This document shows, one piece after another, positions 30,687-41,860 of a stretch of DNA of 64,000 nt (its first letter is position 1; every line of letters starts with the position of its first letter). The translations under genes and the position numbers were made by a program. The stretch spans positions 29,111,636-29,175,635 of the forward strand of contig NC_079134.1 in the NCBI RefSeq assembly GCF_945859705.1. Direction: 5' to 3'. The notes below the pieces were generated by a model. That model was not told the DNA's origin. It worked only from the letters and a program-made list of their open reading frames with translations, and did not search any database. The DNA comes from Episyrphus balteatus (Eukaryota > Arthropoda > Insecta > Diptera > Syrphidae).

Positions 30687-31850
30687 GATTAAGAAAAAGT
30701 GCGTTCTCATAGTAGTATATAGCGGCCTGAGAGCCGTCTAACTAGGTTGTAGCACCTTAAATTTGTTGTTGTTCTTTTAAAATTATAACATCTCGAAAGA
30801 TATTGCGCTACAAAATCATGTTACAAAACATATTTTTGTATTAATATGATTTCATAGCAGGTAGAAGATAAACTTGGATATGCTTTTATTAGTCTTGTTC
30901 CATCAGAGGTGGAAGTCTACTAAAAATAATTGTAGATCTTTTGGTTTTATAATTTTTTTGTTTTATTTATTTAATTATATTGTTTTTTTTTTTTAATTTT
31001 AGGAAATACTTGTATTCTTGAGATGTCTCGATAAACTGTAGGTACTTAGAATATTAGATTTAGATCTTTTAAACATCCATTCCATGAATATGAATTCCTA
31101 CTCTTATCAATGAAAGGGGACTATAGAAAAACCTACCTCAAACCTTTGATATGTATTTATAGTTAATGTGTGCACTTTGTTGTATGTACCTCCGAACCTT
31201 TTGAACTCCTAGATAAAATCAACTGTAGCATCTCCAATTCTAATTAAAATGAACCACTTAGCAAACATCTTCTACGATATCAAAACTGTTCTGGGTGATT
31301 TTATTGTCTTTGGAAAGACACAGTCCGAAAGCATAGCCTTCAAAATCACAATAATTTTCCACCCAATGAAATGCCGACTTTTTGAAAAAGAAAAAAATCA
31401 TTTATACACCAAAATTTATAAAAATCACGTTTTCGAATCTCATAAACGGTTTCATGTAAGCGTTTACCAAATGATTTTCCAAAAAAAAATGTTTAAAAAA
31501 GGCCAGTGTTGTCAGAACAAAATCTTGCCGCAAGACCATGGTATCTTCGATAGAAGCCTGAAAGAGCACAGTTGTTGAAACTGTATCGAAAGGCGTTTTG
31601 AACCTATAATATGGTAACAACGCAACTTTACATTTGGGATAGAAACGAGGAAAAAAAGGGACTTCACAAATAATTTTGGTTCAAAGTTGTTTATTTTTTC
31701 CGAGAACGTAGTCAATTTTGACCCCAAATTTTGTTAAAGACTTAAGTGTTTATTCAAAGGTCCTTTTTTTGGTAAACATTTTTAACAACTTTAACATACA
31801 CTAATTTATTTTTATTGATAATCCCACAGTCGATGTGGGGGATCCCACCT
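30687..31850. other. Intergenic sequence, no gene recognised
   Basis: AT-rich, with short frames only (longest 109 codons at 31249-31578, no domain, overlapped by frames on the other strand). No transposon end was identified. Confidence 0.4.
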
Positions 31851-33875
31851 ATAAACACGCCATTAGAATCCAAAGTACTAAATTAAGTATTCTTAGTAAG
31901 CATTATCGGAAAAATCTCAAAAATATATAATCTAGGTAAGTATTTCCTTAAAAGTTGTTTGAAAAAATAAATAAATTAACTTAAGAAGATGATTTAAAAA
32001 AGATAAACCCGTTTTCCTAATAAATACGTATAAAAAAATCATAGATAAAATCGTCTATCTTAATAAATATAAGGGTTCCTTCCACGAATTATTTAAAATA
32101 AGTCATATCTATTTGCAAGCCCCAACGATCGATTGAAATCATTAAATCTTTGATTAAGTAAATAAAGAGTTGACAGATAAGACACTTTTATCTAACAGTG
32201 AAAAAACTGTATCAAAGCCCTTAGCATACGCAAAAATATTATAATTATTTTTTTGAAAACGAAAATAACAGCATTAGCAGCTCTGCTACTTTTAATTTAG
32301 TCCGGTCAAATTAGACATTTGAGGTTACATAAATTCCCAGCAAGCTGAAAATTGGTAGGATTGTTGGAAATACCATCATAAATAAAATTTAAAAAGTCCT
32401 CATCGATCCGAGTTGTGGAAAAAAATTTACGGGGGGTCAAAGGTCAAAAAAAAGGGTTTTTCACGATTTTTAGCAAAACGAAAAGTCATATCAAAAAATT
32501 TTCAATGCGAAAATTGTAGACCAGCTTATTATCTATAAAAAGTGTCATGACACTTTTTTTCCTCAGACCCACCGTTTTTGAGATATAACGATTCAAAAAG
32601 TTGAAGTTGAGTTGTAATCGTCATAATCAGGCATATTTTGAAAAAAAAAAACTCCCAACAGAAAAGTTCCTGAAATTTTACTATCTTTTAGCTTGAATTT
32701 CGTTCTTCAATGGTTAAGAATATGGAGAAAGCAAAAAAAAAGGAAATTTTCTCCATTTTTCCGATTGGGAGCCATTCTCCCGAAACAATTTCCCTGGGAA
32801 TTTTTGTTTAGAATAGGTCTGAATATAAACAGGGTGTCCGATAGGGAATGGACAACCCTAAAATGGCTGATAGCTACACTTATGACTGTTCCAAAAACAG
32901 ATATAAAAAAGTGCTATCGCAACCAGTTCATAAAATATTGACTTTTTTTCGTTCAGTGTATTTTAAATTTTATCATCTTGTGTTTTCGTTCACTACAACC
33001 ACAAATGAATGAATTTTATTTATTTCTTTTTTTTATAATTTTTTACAATAATTGGCTGAGTACATATTAAGTTTAAAAACTTCATAGCTATTGCACATTT
33101 TTCTTAAAAAAATTTGAAATCTGTTTTTCGAGCAAAATGAAAAAAAAGTATTTTATGAAAAATTTTAAACTATTGTGGTACAAAATAAACCAAAGGAACC
33201 TAGGTGGCCACCTTTTTTAAAAATACTCTCAACTAAGAGGAATTTCAAAATGGTAAAAGGTTTGTCATACCTAGAGTTATAAGGAAGTTATCGGTACCAT
33301 GAGTCTGGTCAAATAAGACTCAAAAAAAGGGGTGAGGTTACAAAAATTCCCAGCAAGCTGAAATTTGGTAGGATTGTTGGAAACACCATCATAAATAAAA
33401 CCTAAAAAGTCCTCATCGATCCGAGACCTGGAAAAAAAATTACTCGGGGTCAAAGGTCAAAAAAACGATTTTTCTCGATTTTCACCAAAACGGTAAGTAT
33501 TATCAAAAAATTTTCAATGCGAATATTGTAGACCAGCTTATTATCTATAAAAAGTGTCATGACACTTTTTTTGCTCAGACCCACCGTTTTTGAGATATAA
33601 CGATTCAAAAATTTTGAGTTGCAATCGTCATAATCAGGTCTATTCTAAACAAGAATCCGGGGGATATGTTTTCTGGAGAAGGGATCCCAACTGAAAACTT
33701 CCCGAGATCTCAGTCTCTTTAAGCTTGAATTTTGTTCCCCCATGGTTAAGATTGGGAGCCCTTCTTCCGAAACTATTTTCCCGGGAATTTTTGTTTAGAA
33801 TAGAAATGTATAAGTGCATCACGGTTTTACACCACTGAAGATATAAGACAAGTAAAAATACACTAAGACCCCACA

Positions 33876-33955
33876 TACGCGATTAGGCTCATACGCGATT
33901 AGGCTTATTCGCGATTAGGCTAATTCGCAATTAGGCTTATACGCGATTTAGTTTT
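33876..33955 (+). repeat. 16-bp tandem array, about five units
   Basis: TACGCGATTAGGCTTA-type units with one to three changes each; each unit contains (T/A)(T/A)CGC(G/A)ATTAGGCT. It directly precedes the Cys-rich frame. The array is CpG-containing in otherwise CpG-poor DNA. Confidence 0.9.
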
Positions 33956-34008
33956 TACGAACTTTCCTCCAAAAACAACATCTTTTTCGGGTATATTACC
34001 AAGTTCAG

Positions 34009-34362
34009 GTGTGGATTGGTTATCAGCTAGACCCAAAAGACTGGGGTTGGAAGTTGGTCAACAATGCACTAGAACCTGTTCCAACATTATTCCCACCTGC
34101 ACCGGAAAAACTGCTGAACACAATTTTTTGCAACTGTAAAAAGGGATGTAGTGCTAAATATGGTTGCAAAAAAGTTGGACTGTTTTGTTCTGTAGCATGG
34201 ACAACTTGTCAAGACCGGTCGTGCTCCAATGTTGAATCACCAACAATTGAGGATTCATTTGACACCAACGAGGAGACAAGCGATGTGTCATTATTAACTT
34301 GCATCCAGGACCAAGAACAAGAAGAAGTTGAAGAGGAAGAGAACTATGACACAGATGGATAA
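34009..34362 (+). CDS. Cys-rich CXC-like exon carried by the foldback element
   Basis: The 117-codon frame reads through a conserved-looking block: WGWKLVNNALEPVPT, then PPAPEKLLN, then a Cys cluster (CNCKKGCSAKYGCKK, FCSVAWTTCQDRSC) and an acidic tail ending YDTDG. The spacing of Cys pairs resembles CXC/TSO1-type zinc modules, and similar Trp-Pro-Cys blocks recur in insect genomes as C-terminal exons of repeat-associated proteins; that second point is from memory. A possible splice acceptor (TTCAG) lies just before the first ATG, so it may be a terminal exon, not a whole gene. No partner exon was found in the window. It may be a captured or residual coding fragment. Confidence 0.5.
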   Translation: MWIGYQLDPKDWGWKLVNNALEPVPTLFPPAPEKLLNTIFCNCKKGCSAKYGCKKVGLFCSVAWTTCQDRSCSNVESPTIEDSFDTNEETSDVSLLTCIQDQEQEEVEEEENYDTDG

Positions 34363-34839
34363 ATCTACCTATTTTTTTTTTTTATGAACCCCAATAAATC
34401 CGTGGAATAAGCCTACCAGGGAAACCACATTAAAAAAAACGCGCTAGGTACACTACCTCAAAGGTGGCGTGGAAACGTGTGCATAATTATGACGATTACA
34501 ACTCAACTTCAACTTTTTGAATCGTTATATCTCAAAAACGGTGGGTCTGAGGAAAAAAAGTGTCATGACACTTTTTAAAGATAATAAGCTGGTCTACAAT
34601 TTTCGCATTGAAAATTTTTTGATAAGACTTTTCGTTTTGCTAAAAATCGTAAAAAACCCATTTTTTTGACCTTTGACCCCCCGTAAATTTTTTTCCACAA
34701 CTCGGATCGATGAGGACTTTTTAAATTTTATTTATGATGGTTTTTCCAACAATCCTACCAATTTTCAGCTTGCTGGGAATTTATGTAACCTCACCCCCTT
34801 ATTTTAGTCTAATTTGACCGGACTAATTGTAACTTTTCG

Positions 34840-35315
34840 TCGGCGTAAAGCAAAATTGTTCTAAATCCATTTTTTACCGAAAATAAGTTATGATGCAGTT
34901 TTACTAATTTCAGGGTGCTCATTCCGAATTTGAAAACCGTTTTTGTCAAAAAAAATTTCATTCCCCAGATAATATAATTTAATGGGACATAGAACAATGA
35001 AAAGAGGGAAGTAGCCTTTTGAAAATGAGCCCGAGTATACTTGATTGTTCTAAGTCCCATCATATTTTGTTCTAAGTCCACTTTTTATTTAAGGAAAATC
35101 GTACTTGTATAGGAATTGTTCTTTGTCCAATTTTGGGTTTTTAGTTTTAAAAAATATTTAAAAATAGTAGGCACCTACTAATAAGGTAAACTTGTATATT
35201 TTATACAAGAGAAAAGAACAAAATTTATAAAAAAACATAATTTGAATGGCAAACGAGCAAAAAATTGTCGCTTTTTTTTGCTCTTTGTGACTTAAAACAA
35301 TTTTGCTTTTGATTG
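34840..35315. mobile_element. Probable small MITE in intron 1 of the lipase pseudogene
   Basis: AAAGCAAAATTGTTCTAA near 34846 pairs with TTAAAACAATTTTGCTTTT near 35292, enclosing about 440 bp that is absent from intron 1 of the intact genes. The inside repeats TTGTTCTAAGTCC-like motifs several times. Exact ends and target duplication are unclear. Confidence 0.5.
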
Positions 35316-37118
35316 AAATCAAAAAAAAAAATATTAAGACTAATTTTAATATAAAATTTTAAATTTATTTAAGTTTTTGCACTATAGACCAGTGCCAATA
35401 ATTTTTGAAAATAAAAAAATTATTAGCAGCATAAGGGTGGTGGGAAAATTTAGGATAAATGGTATATGAAAGAGGAAAAATAAATTGCCCACAAAAAAAT
35501 TGGGGGAAAGGGTGTAGGTGGGCGAAAAAGTGGGGTGGTGTCAAAAATCATGGTTTTTTACGATTTCTGTCAAAACTAGACGTCCTATCGAAAAAAGTCA
35601 AATGCAAAAGTTGTAGGTAGTATAAATATCTACAACTTTTAGTCAAACAATTTTTTTCTATAACCTCAAAAATATTGGAAAAAATGCAAAAATACGATTT
35701 TTTGATTTTTTATTTTTATCTTCTACAAAAATTTTTGGATTTTAAAAAAACTTGGTTAAAAACTACTTTGTTATGTTTTCTATCTATTAAACATTTTTTT
35801 TTGAGCAAAAAGTGAATTTTTGGATTTTTGACGAATTTTATTTGAAAAAATAGCCTATTTTTCAATCAAAAAAGTTACCGAACAAATTTTTGATATTTGA
35901 AAAGTTTGAAATGAAATTATTTAGATTAAAACCTATTATTTAAGATTGTGTGGAAAAACTATACTTTTGTTTTAGAAAATATTGAAAAAAATTGAAAAAA
36001 ACAAAAAAACGATTTTTAAGATCGATTTTTCCGTAAATGACAGTAATATTGGCGAGAAATAATTTTTCATAGAAACTTAATTATACTTTTCTAATGGCCT
36101 TTGACCTTCTTAATTTTAATCTAGCATTAGAATAGCTCTAACGTGAAAAGTTTTTGAGATATTGAATATTGAACGTCCAAAACACTATTTTTGTGATGTT
36201 TTGCATGGCAATATCTCAAAAACGTGATGTGATAGAATTTTTCTGACTTCGGATTCAAGCTCAGCGCACAAAAAACCATTAGAAAAATATACTTTGATTT
36301 CTATAAAAAAAAAAACTTTTTGACTAGTGAATTTGAACAAGGCATTCGATTTTTTCTTCCATGTTCGAATTCACTAGTCAAAAAGTTTTTTTTATAGAAA
36401 TCAAAGTATATTTTTCTAATGGTTTTTTGTGCGCTGAGCTTGAATCCGAAGTCAGAAAAATTCTATCACATCACGTTTTTGAGATATTACCATGCAAAAC
36501 ATCACAAAAATAGTGTTTTGGACGTTCAAAATTCAATATCTCAAAAACTTTTCACGTTAGAGCTATTCTAATGCTAGATTCAAATTAAGAAGGTCAAAGG
36601 CCATTAGAAAAGTATAATTAAGTTTCTATGAAAAATTATTTCTCGCCAATATTACTGTCATTTACGGAAAAATCGATCTTAAAAATCGTTTTTTTTGTTT
36701 TTTTCAATTTTTTTCAATATTTTCTAAAACAAAAGTATAGTTTTTCCACACAATCTTAAATAATAGGTTTTAATCTAAATAATTTCATTTCAAACTTTTC
36801 AAATATCAAAAATTTGTTCGGTAACTTTTTTGATTGAAAAATAGGCTATTTTTTCAAATAAAATTCGTCAAAAATCCAAAAATTCACTTTTTGCTCAAAA
36901 AAAATGTTTAATAGATAGAAAACATAAGGGTTGGGGTCGAAATTCTGTATGGGCCAAAATTCGGATTCCAAAATTCTGTATTCCAAAATTCTGTATTTTA
37001 AAATTCTGTAAATTCAAAATTCTGTATTTTAAAATTCTGTAAATTCAAAATTCTGTATTCTGAAATTCTTTAAACACAAAATTCTGGATTTCAAAATTCT
37101 GTATTCCAAAATTCTGTA

Positions 37119-38098
37119 GGGGAGAGTGGGGCCAAATGTAACACTTTTTTCTAAAATCGATGGTTCTCCTACAAATTTGAAAGTGGGTCAACCAGACCTT
37201 TTTTAAATTAAAGACCCATGTTTTAGCTCCAAGATCCATCATAAAAACTTAGCAAAACATAACGGTAATGTTGAAAAATAAAGCTTCCAAAAAAAAAATC
37301 GTGTTGTTTCAACTTACCCCACATACGGGGCAAAGTGTAACACATACCGGGGTAGGTTGTACCAAGAACTAAAAATAAGAGAAAAATACCTTTATTTGTT
37401 TATATTTATTTATTTTTAATTAATAACAATAAAATCAAACCTCAGTCATGAAATTTTGGTGCAAATTTGTAAAAAGTGGAGCAAATCCAAGATTTCCAGA
37501 GAAAATTTGACAGTAGTCTTAAATAAAAGTTATTCGAATTCATAAATTGTTTTATAAGCTTTAGGAATTCAAGTGGTGGTTCGAAAATGTGTTTCCAATT
37601 TCAAAATAAATACAAATTCAATTACAAGCATTCATATTCAGGGTTGTTAATTATATTAGGTAAACAATTTTTCAGTAGAGGTAGGTTTTTACATGGTACA
37701 ACTTGCCCCGGAAAAATGTTACAACTAGCCCAAGCATGAAATTTGGCACATAAAATCAATTTAAAAAAAAAGCGAAATTGATGTAGACATAACATATACA
37801 CGCAAATTGAGCCAAAACACAGTTGCATATAACAAAAAAACACTTAGCACTCTATCTTTTTCGGGTAAAGAGGTAGACCAAAAATAAAATTTAAAAAAAA
37901 AGTTACAAACATGCATTTTTTGGGCACCACTAGTGTAACTTCTCACCCTGTCGTCTAATCTTCACCTGAAGAAAATGTGCCGGTAGATATGCAAAAATTG
38001 AGCATTTTTCTCCTTTACGCGTTTCTTAATATTGAAAGGAACATCGCTTTTTTTAGCTGTTAATTCTTACCCCTGTTACATTTAGCCCCACTCTCCCC
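37119..38098. mobile_element. TA-flanked element with GGGGAGAGTGGGGC ends
   Basis: It sits inside the AATTCTGTA element. The 25-bp inverted ends (GGGGAGAGTGGGGCCAAATG onward) differ at one position, and TA is duplicated (37117-37118, 38099-38100). The 980 bp interior has no frame with a domain; it repeats the end-like motif around CCCCACATACGGGGCAAAG. TA duplication suggests Tc1/mariner-type transposition. Confidence 0.8.
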
Positions 38099-38212
38099 TA
38101 CTCCAAAATTCTGTAAATGATAAAAGAAAAATTGTTTTGATAATGAAAAAAGTGCGCACTTTTTTCATTATCAAAACAATTTTTCTTTTATCATTTACAG
38201 AATTTTGGAGTA
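38099..38212. repeat. Perfect 114-bp palindrome with no spacer
   Basis: The two halves meet at AGTGC|GCACT (38155/38156) and are exact reverse complements out to TACTCCAAAATTC at left and GAATTTTGGAGTA at right. It is the central turn of the AATTCTGTA element. Confidence 0.95.
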
Positions 38213-39690
38213 CAGAATTTTGATATTTTCTATGCAGAACCTTGAAGCAGTTTGCGTTCGCCAGCTTAAGTTAAGTGTTATGAGTTAATCGTGATATAAA
38301 ATGAATTCAGAAAAATGGAAAATATTAAATTATTAAAACCTAATAAAGGAAAGGATAAATTGTGTGTCGATGGTCTTATGTTTAATAACGAAGAAAGAAT
38401 TTTTGGAAAATAGGGTACTTAACTCAAATTAGTCATGCACTTAATAACTCCATTCGAATTTTGTCGAAAAAAATTGAATTTTTTGAGAAAAATGAAATCA
38501 AGCCAGCAGTACATGAAAATCTCGGAAAACTTATCTGAAAATGGAGCGCTTAATTCAAATTAGTCGAACATTCGATTATTTATGTCCAATTTTTTTCGAA
38601 AAAGTGGAATTTTTTGAAAAAAAAAAAAACAAATTCAAGTTAGTAGAACATGAATTTATATGGAAAATGAAAATATTTTTTTTTAATGGAAAATCTCGGA
38701 ATTTTTTTCGAAAATTTGGTACTTAACTCAAAGCACTTAATTATTCAAGATAATTTCAAAAAACAATTTTTTTTCGAAGATTACAGAAAAAAAATCATTT
38801 TTGTAAAAATTTTTTTTTTTTTGGATTTTTGTTTGGCACCTAAATATTAAACCAAACCCGAATTTTTTACTAACAGTTTAAGGCATTTTCTGGTAATTGC
38901 TCTGCTAACTTTAAATCCAGTTAGCAGAACATTAAGTTTTTCCAAAAGTAGGGGAGCACTTGATATAATTTTGGGGTACCTACTTGCTCTGCTTACTTGA
39001 GGGACATGTTTTAATGTAGAGATTTAAAATTACAGAATTTTTAAAAGCAGAATAATGGATTTGCAGAATTTTGAAAAACAGAATTTTGGATTTACAGAAT
39101 TTTGAAATACAGAATAATAGAAAAGCAGAATAATGGAATACAGAATTATGTTCATACAGAATTTTTTCTTCAGATACAGAATATTGGTCATACAGAATTT
39201 TGGAATACAGAATTACGACCCGTTCCCAAAATATAACAAAGTAGTTTTTAACCAAGTTTTTTTAAAATCCAAAAATTTTTGTAAAAGATAAAAATAAAAA
39301 ATCAAAAAATCGTATTTTTGCATTTTTTCCAATATTTTTGAGGTTATAGAAAAAAATTGTTTGACTAAAAGTTGTAGATATTTATACTACCTACAACTTT
39401 TGCATTTGACTTTTTTCGATAGGACGTCTAGTTTTGACAGAAATCGTAAAAAACCATGATTTTTGACACCCACCCCACTTTTTTTGTGGGCAATTTATTT
39501 TTCCTCTTTCATATACCATTTATCCTAAATTTTCCCACTACCCTTATGCTGCTAATAATTTGTTCAACTTTTGTCCTCTGAAAACCGGATTGGCACTGGT
39601 CTACTACCCATTGAAGAAAGTATCAAAGTATCAGATGGTGGTTGTTTTATTCCACAACTTGATTCCACAAATTTATCACGGTTACTCACA

Positions 39691-39960
39691 ATTTACCTAG
39701 TAAAATCAAGACTCATTCAAGAATCAAATCACAAGTTACCTCAGTTTTTGTGGGTTTGGGTTTCAAAATAAAATAATAAATCAGCAAATGAAATCAGAAT
39801 ATGTTTCTAAAATTACGAAAATCTTGGATAAAATCACATTTTGCGTCGGTAAAATCACATAAGTGGTGATGAACGCTACTGTTGATTTTTTTTTCATACA
39901 ATATATGTACCTACCCAAGAATCAACTCATAAATTATTGTCCTTATCTTGTTAAGGGACA
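39691..39960. other. Sequence after the lipase pseudogene remnant, unassigned
   Basis: Unique-looking AT-rich DNA with motifs (CAAGAATCAA, AAATCACA) repeated a few times. It is probably another insertion that removed the remainder of the pseudogene. Confidence 0.3.
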
Positions 39961-40069
39961 CCTCGTGTAAAAAGTCTTAATACCTATTTGCAAATGCTCA
40001 CAATTTTTTTTTATTTTGACTGGACACTAAAATAATTACTGTAAACATGTAATTTATTGGCACGAGCAA

Positions 40070-41060
40070 ACTAATGATTAAGGGGTAATAACACCTTGTA
40101 AACCACGAAATCGAGCGTCATTTTCATCAGCGTATAAAACAAAAAAGAAATATTATTTTCTTTTGGTGTTTGTTTAGTTTAATTAAGTATATTAATAGGT
40201 AACAGAATAGGCTAAATTTAAATTTTTTAATGATGTGAAATTTTTTAAATGGCGGTGTATTTCAGGATGATATAGTAAAATCCTGTGCTCTCATCGAGCG
40301 ACCAGCTAACTCCTACAGTTTTTAACCGATTGGACTGAAATTTTGTGTGGAGCTTAAAAATACTATTTTCTAGTGAAATACGTAGGATTTTTTTGAAATA
40401 TTAAAATTTAACGATTTTATGGTCTCTTTTTCAACGAATTTTGTTTTTGGAATGAAATAATTTTTTCAAACTAATGCCATTTCCCTTAAAATTAATATTT
40501 CAAAAAAATCCTACGTACTTCACTAGAAAATAGTATTTTTAAGCTATACACAAAATTTCAGTACAAAAAGTTTCAAAAGTTTGTACATGCATGCAAATGA
40601 TTAAAACCTATATTTCCTATAAACAAATAAAAGACTACTCAAAAATGTCCCTAAAAATTAGGTTGTTTTTCAAAAATTTTTATTTCAAAATACAGGGCCT
40701 ATGAAAAAAATCCGTTTTAGATAACTAATTTTTTTTTTAAATATCTTTCTCATGGTGTAACTCAAATTTCTGTGCAAAATTTTGCGTACCTCTAATTAGT
40801 CTTTTGTCGAAGGTCTATGACTGCAAAAAAACCCTCACAACTTGGTTTTGAAATTTTTTTGAATTTTTTCAATACCTTTTTTAACTATTGAATAAATTTG
40901 CCTATCATTTAAAAAAAGTCAACTCTTTACGACTTACCGTTTAGAAAATAGCCTCTTTTTTCAATGTCGTGTTACCCCTATTTACCCTATAAAATCTTGA
41001 ATTTTTTTTTGAATTAAACCTTCTCCTCTTATGCCTCTTTGATTTCAAAAAATATTAAGA
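40070..41060. repeat. Dispersed foldback repeat R3, copy 1
   Basis: From AAGGGGTAATAACACCTTGT through AAATGGCGGTGTATTTCAGG and TCCTGTGCTCTCATCGAGCG to GCCTCTTTTT-type sequence, the block matches 63036-63600. An internal inverted pair (TACGTAGGATTTTTTTGAAA near 40379 and its complement near 40501) makes a small hairpin. No coding capacity. Confidence 0.65.
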
Positions 41061-41860
41061 AAATGAGTCAGTCTGTGTGGCCGGTTAGCGAACGTACACA
41101 AAACCAAACTTTAATATATATAATAGATAATATCAATTTGGAATGCTGCCATTACAATCAGTTTAAATTACAAGAAGGGTCGATTAATAAATTTGATAAA
41201 AACAAAAAAGTTTAAATATCAATTATCTAATATATTGATAAATTAAATTGAATTAAAAAGTTAAGATCGCATTCATAAGTTGTGAGCACTTGTTGAATAC
41301 CGGCGTAAATGTACTTAAATATTTGGTAAGCTACATTTAAGCTTCCTTAAAGCTTTTATAAGTTTATTAGGATTGTCAAAAATGACCATGATACAAGTTT
41401 GAGCCTTTATAACAGTGTTATTATAATATGGTCAAGGTAATACAGCTTGTATAGGATTGTAATACAAAACTTTTGTCCAAAGTATCTACTTTTATATTAG
41501 TTACCTTCATAGAAGGGTTTTATTTTATAGATTGTAATTAAAATTTGGTCAATATATCGGTTAAATTTTCTGTAGGCTAAAAAGTGCCAAGAGCATATGA
41601 AGGAGAGGATAAAAAACTGAATTATATCAAGACAAAGAACCTCTCATTTAACCTCATTAAGTAAATAAGTTTAATAAGTCATTTTAAGCACAATGTAAGT
41701 AAAGAGATATGTATGTATGGTAAGGAAGTAAAAAATAGGGGTAAAATGTGTTTAATCTAACATGTTAAAAAAAAGTAACACATTCGTTACAGTGACCCAC
41801 TGACGAAATAATGAAAATACAAATTTCAATGCAATAATCGATAACATTTGTTTATTAATT
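41061..41860. other. Intergenic sequence downstream of gene B
   Basis: AT-rich, with no gene or clear mobile-element end. A short region next to gene B (41790-41860) is a diverged version of the 3' flank of genes C and D. Confidence 0.4.

Larger units (their letters stand above)
32298..34824. mobile_element. Foldback element in exon 1 of the lipase pseudogene
   Basis: The ends are inverted: TAGTCCGGTCAAATTAGAC at left, GTCTAATTTGACCGGACT(A) at right. AATT flanks both sides (32294-32297, 34825-34828), and joining across it restores the lipase exon. About 350 bp of each end is paired, including CCCAGCAAGCTGAAAATTGG and its complement. A third copy of the left-end sequence, in direct orientation, begins near 33303. 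The interior carries a Cys-rich open frame at 34009-34362 and a 16-bp array at 33876-33955. Confidence 0.85.
36928..39227. mobile_element. MULE-like element built of AATTCTGTA repeats, 9-bp target duplication
   Basis: It interrupts the palindrome arm, whose uninterrupted partner near 35770 gives the empty site. The ends are GGGTTGGGGTCGAAATTCTG and the near-complement CAGAATTACGACCCGTTCCC. The flanks AAAACATAA (36919-36927) and AAAATATAA (39228-39236) form a 9-bp duplication with one change, which suggests a Mutator-like mechanism. The left side is a tandem of AAAATTCTGTATT units and the right side has the same unit inverted (TACAGAATTTTG). There is no transposase frame. Confidence 0.75.
35385..39603. 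mobile_element. Long palindromic element in exon 2 of the lipase pseudogene
   Basis: The ends are TAGACCAGTGCC and GGCACTGGTCTA, with CTA on both outer sides (35382-35384, 39604-39606); joining there restores the lipase reading (gcaCTAccc). The arms, roughly 950 bp each, are almost perfect reverse complements with a loop of about 25 bp near 36352. The right arm is split by another element (36928-39227). Without that insertion the element would be about 1.9 kb, all hairpin and non-coding. Confidence 0.9.
31880..39690 (+). pseudogene. Lipase pseudogene shredded by nested transposons
   Basis: Pieces of a fifth lipase copy lie in order on the plus strand. The upstream region (about 31880-32220) resembles that of gene D. 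A GATA-type motif is at 32175 and a mutated TATA box (TATCAAAG, 32210-32217). Exon 1 (32265-32297) has its ATG changed to ATA but keeps GCATTAGCAGCTCT. After an insertion comes GTAACTTT (34829), then intron 1 (AATATTAAGACTAATTTTA, 35330) and its acceptor with TTTTTGCACTA (35374-35384). After a second large insertion exon 2 resumes at 39604 with frame PIEESIKVSDGG and CFIPQLD, then loses similarity near 39666. The rest of exon 2 and all of exon 3 are missing. Confidence 0.85.

Noticed and set aside
31249..31578. 109-codon frame between gene A and the pseudogene
   Set aside because: Lys/Phe-rich composition, competing frames on the other strand, no similarity to lipase or other domains.
32831..32860. 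CAGGGTGTCCGATAGGG resembling the end of the 5794 palindromic element
   Set aside because: Similarity fades after about 10 bases and no inverted partner was found nearby.
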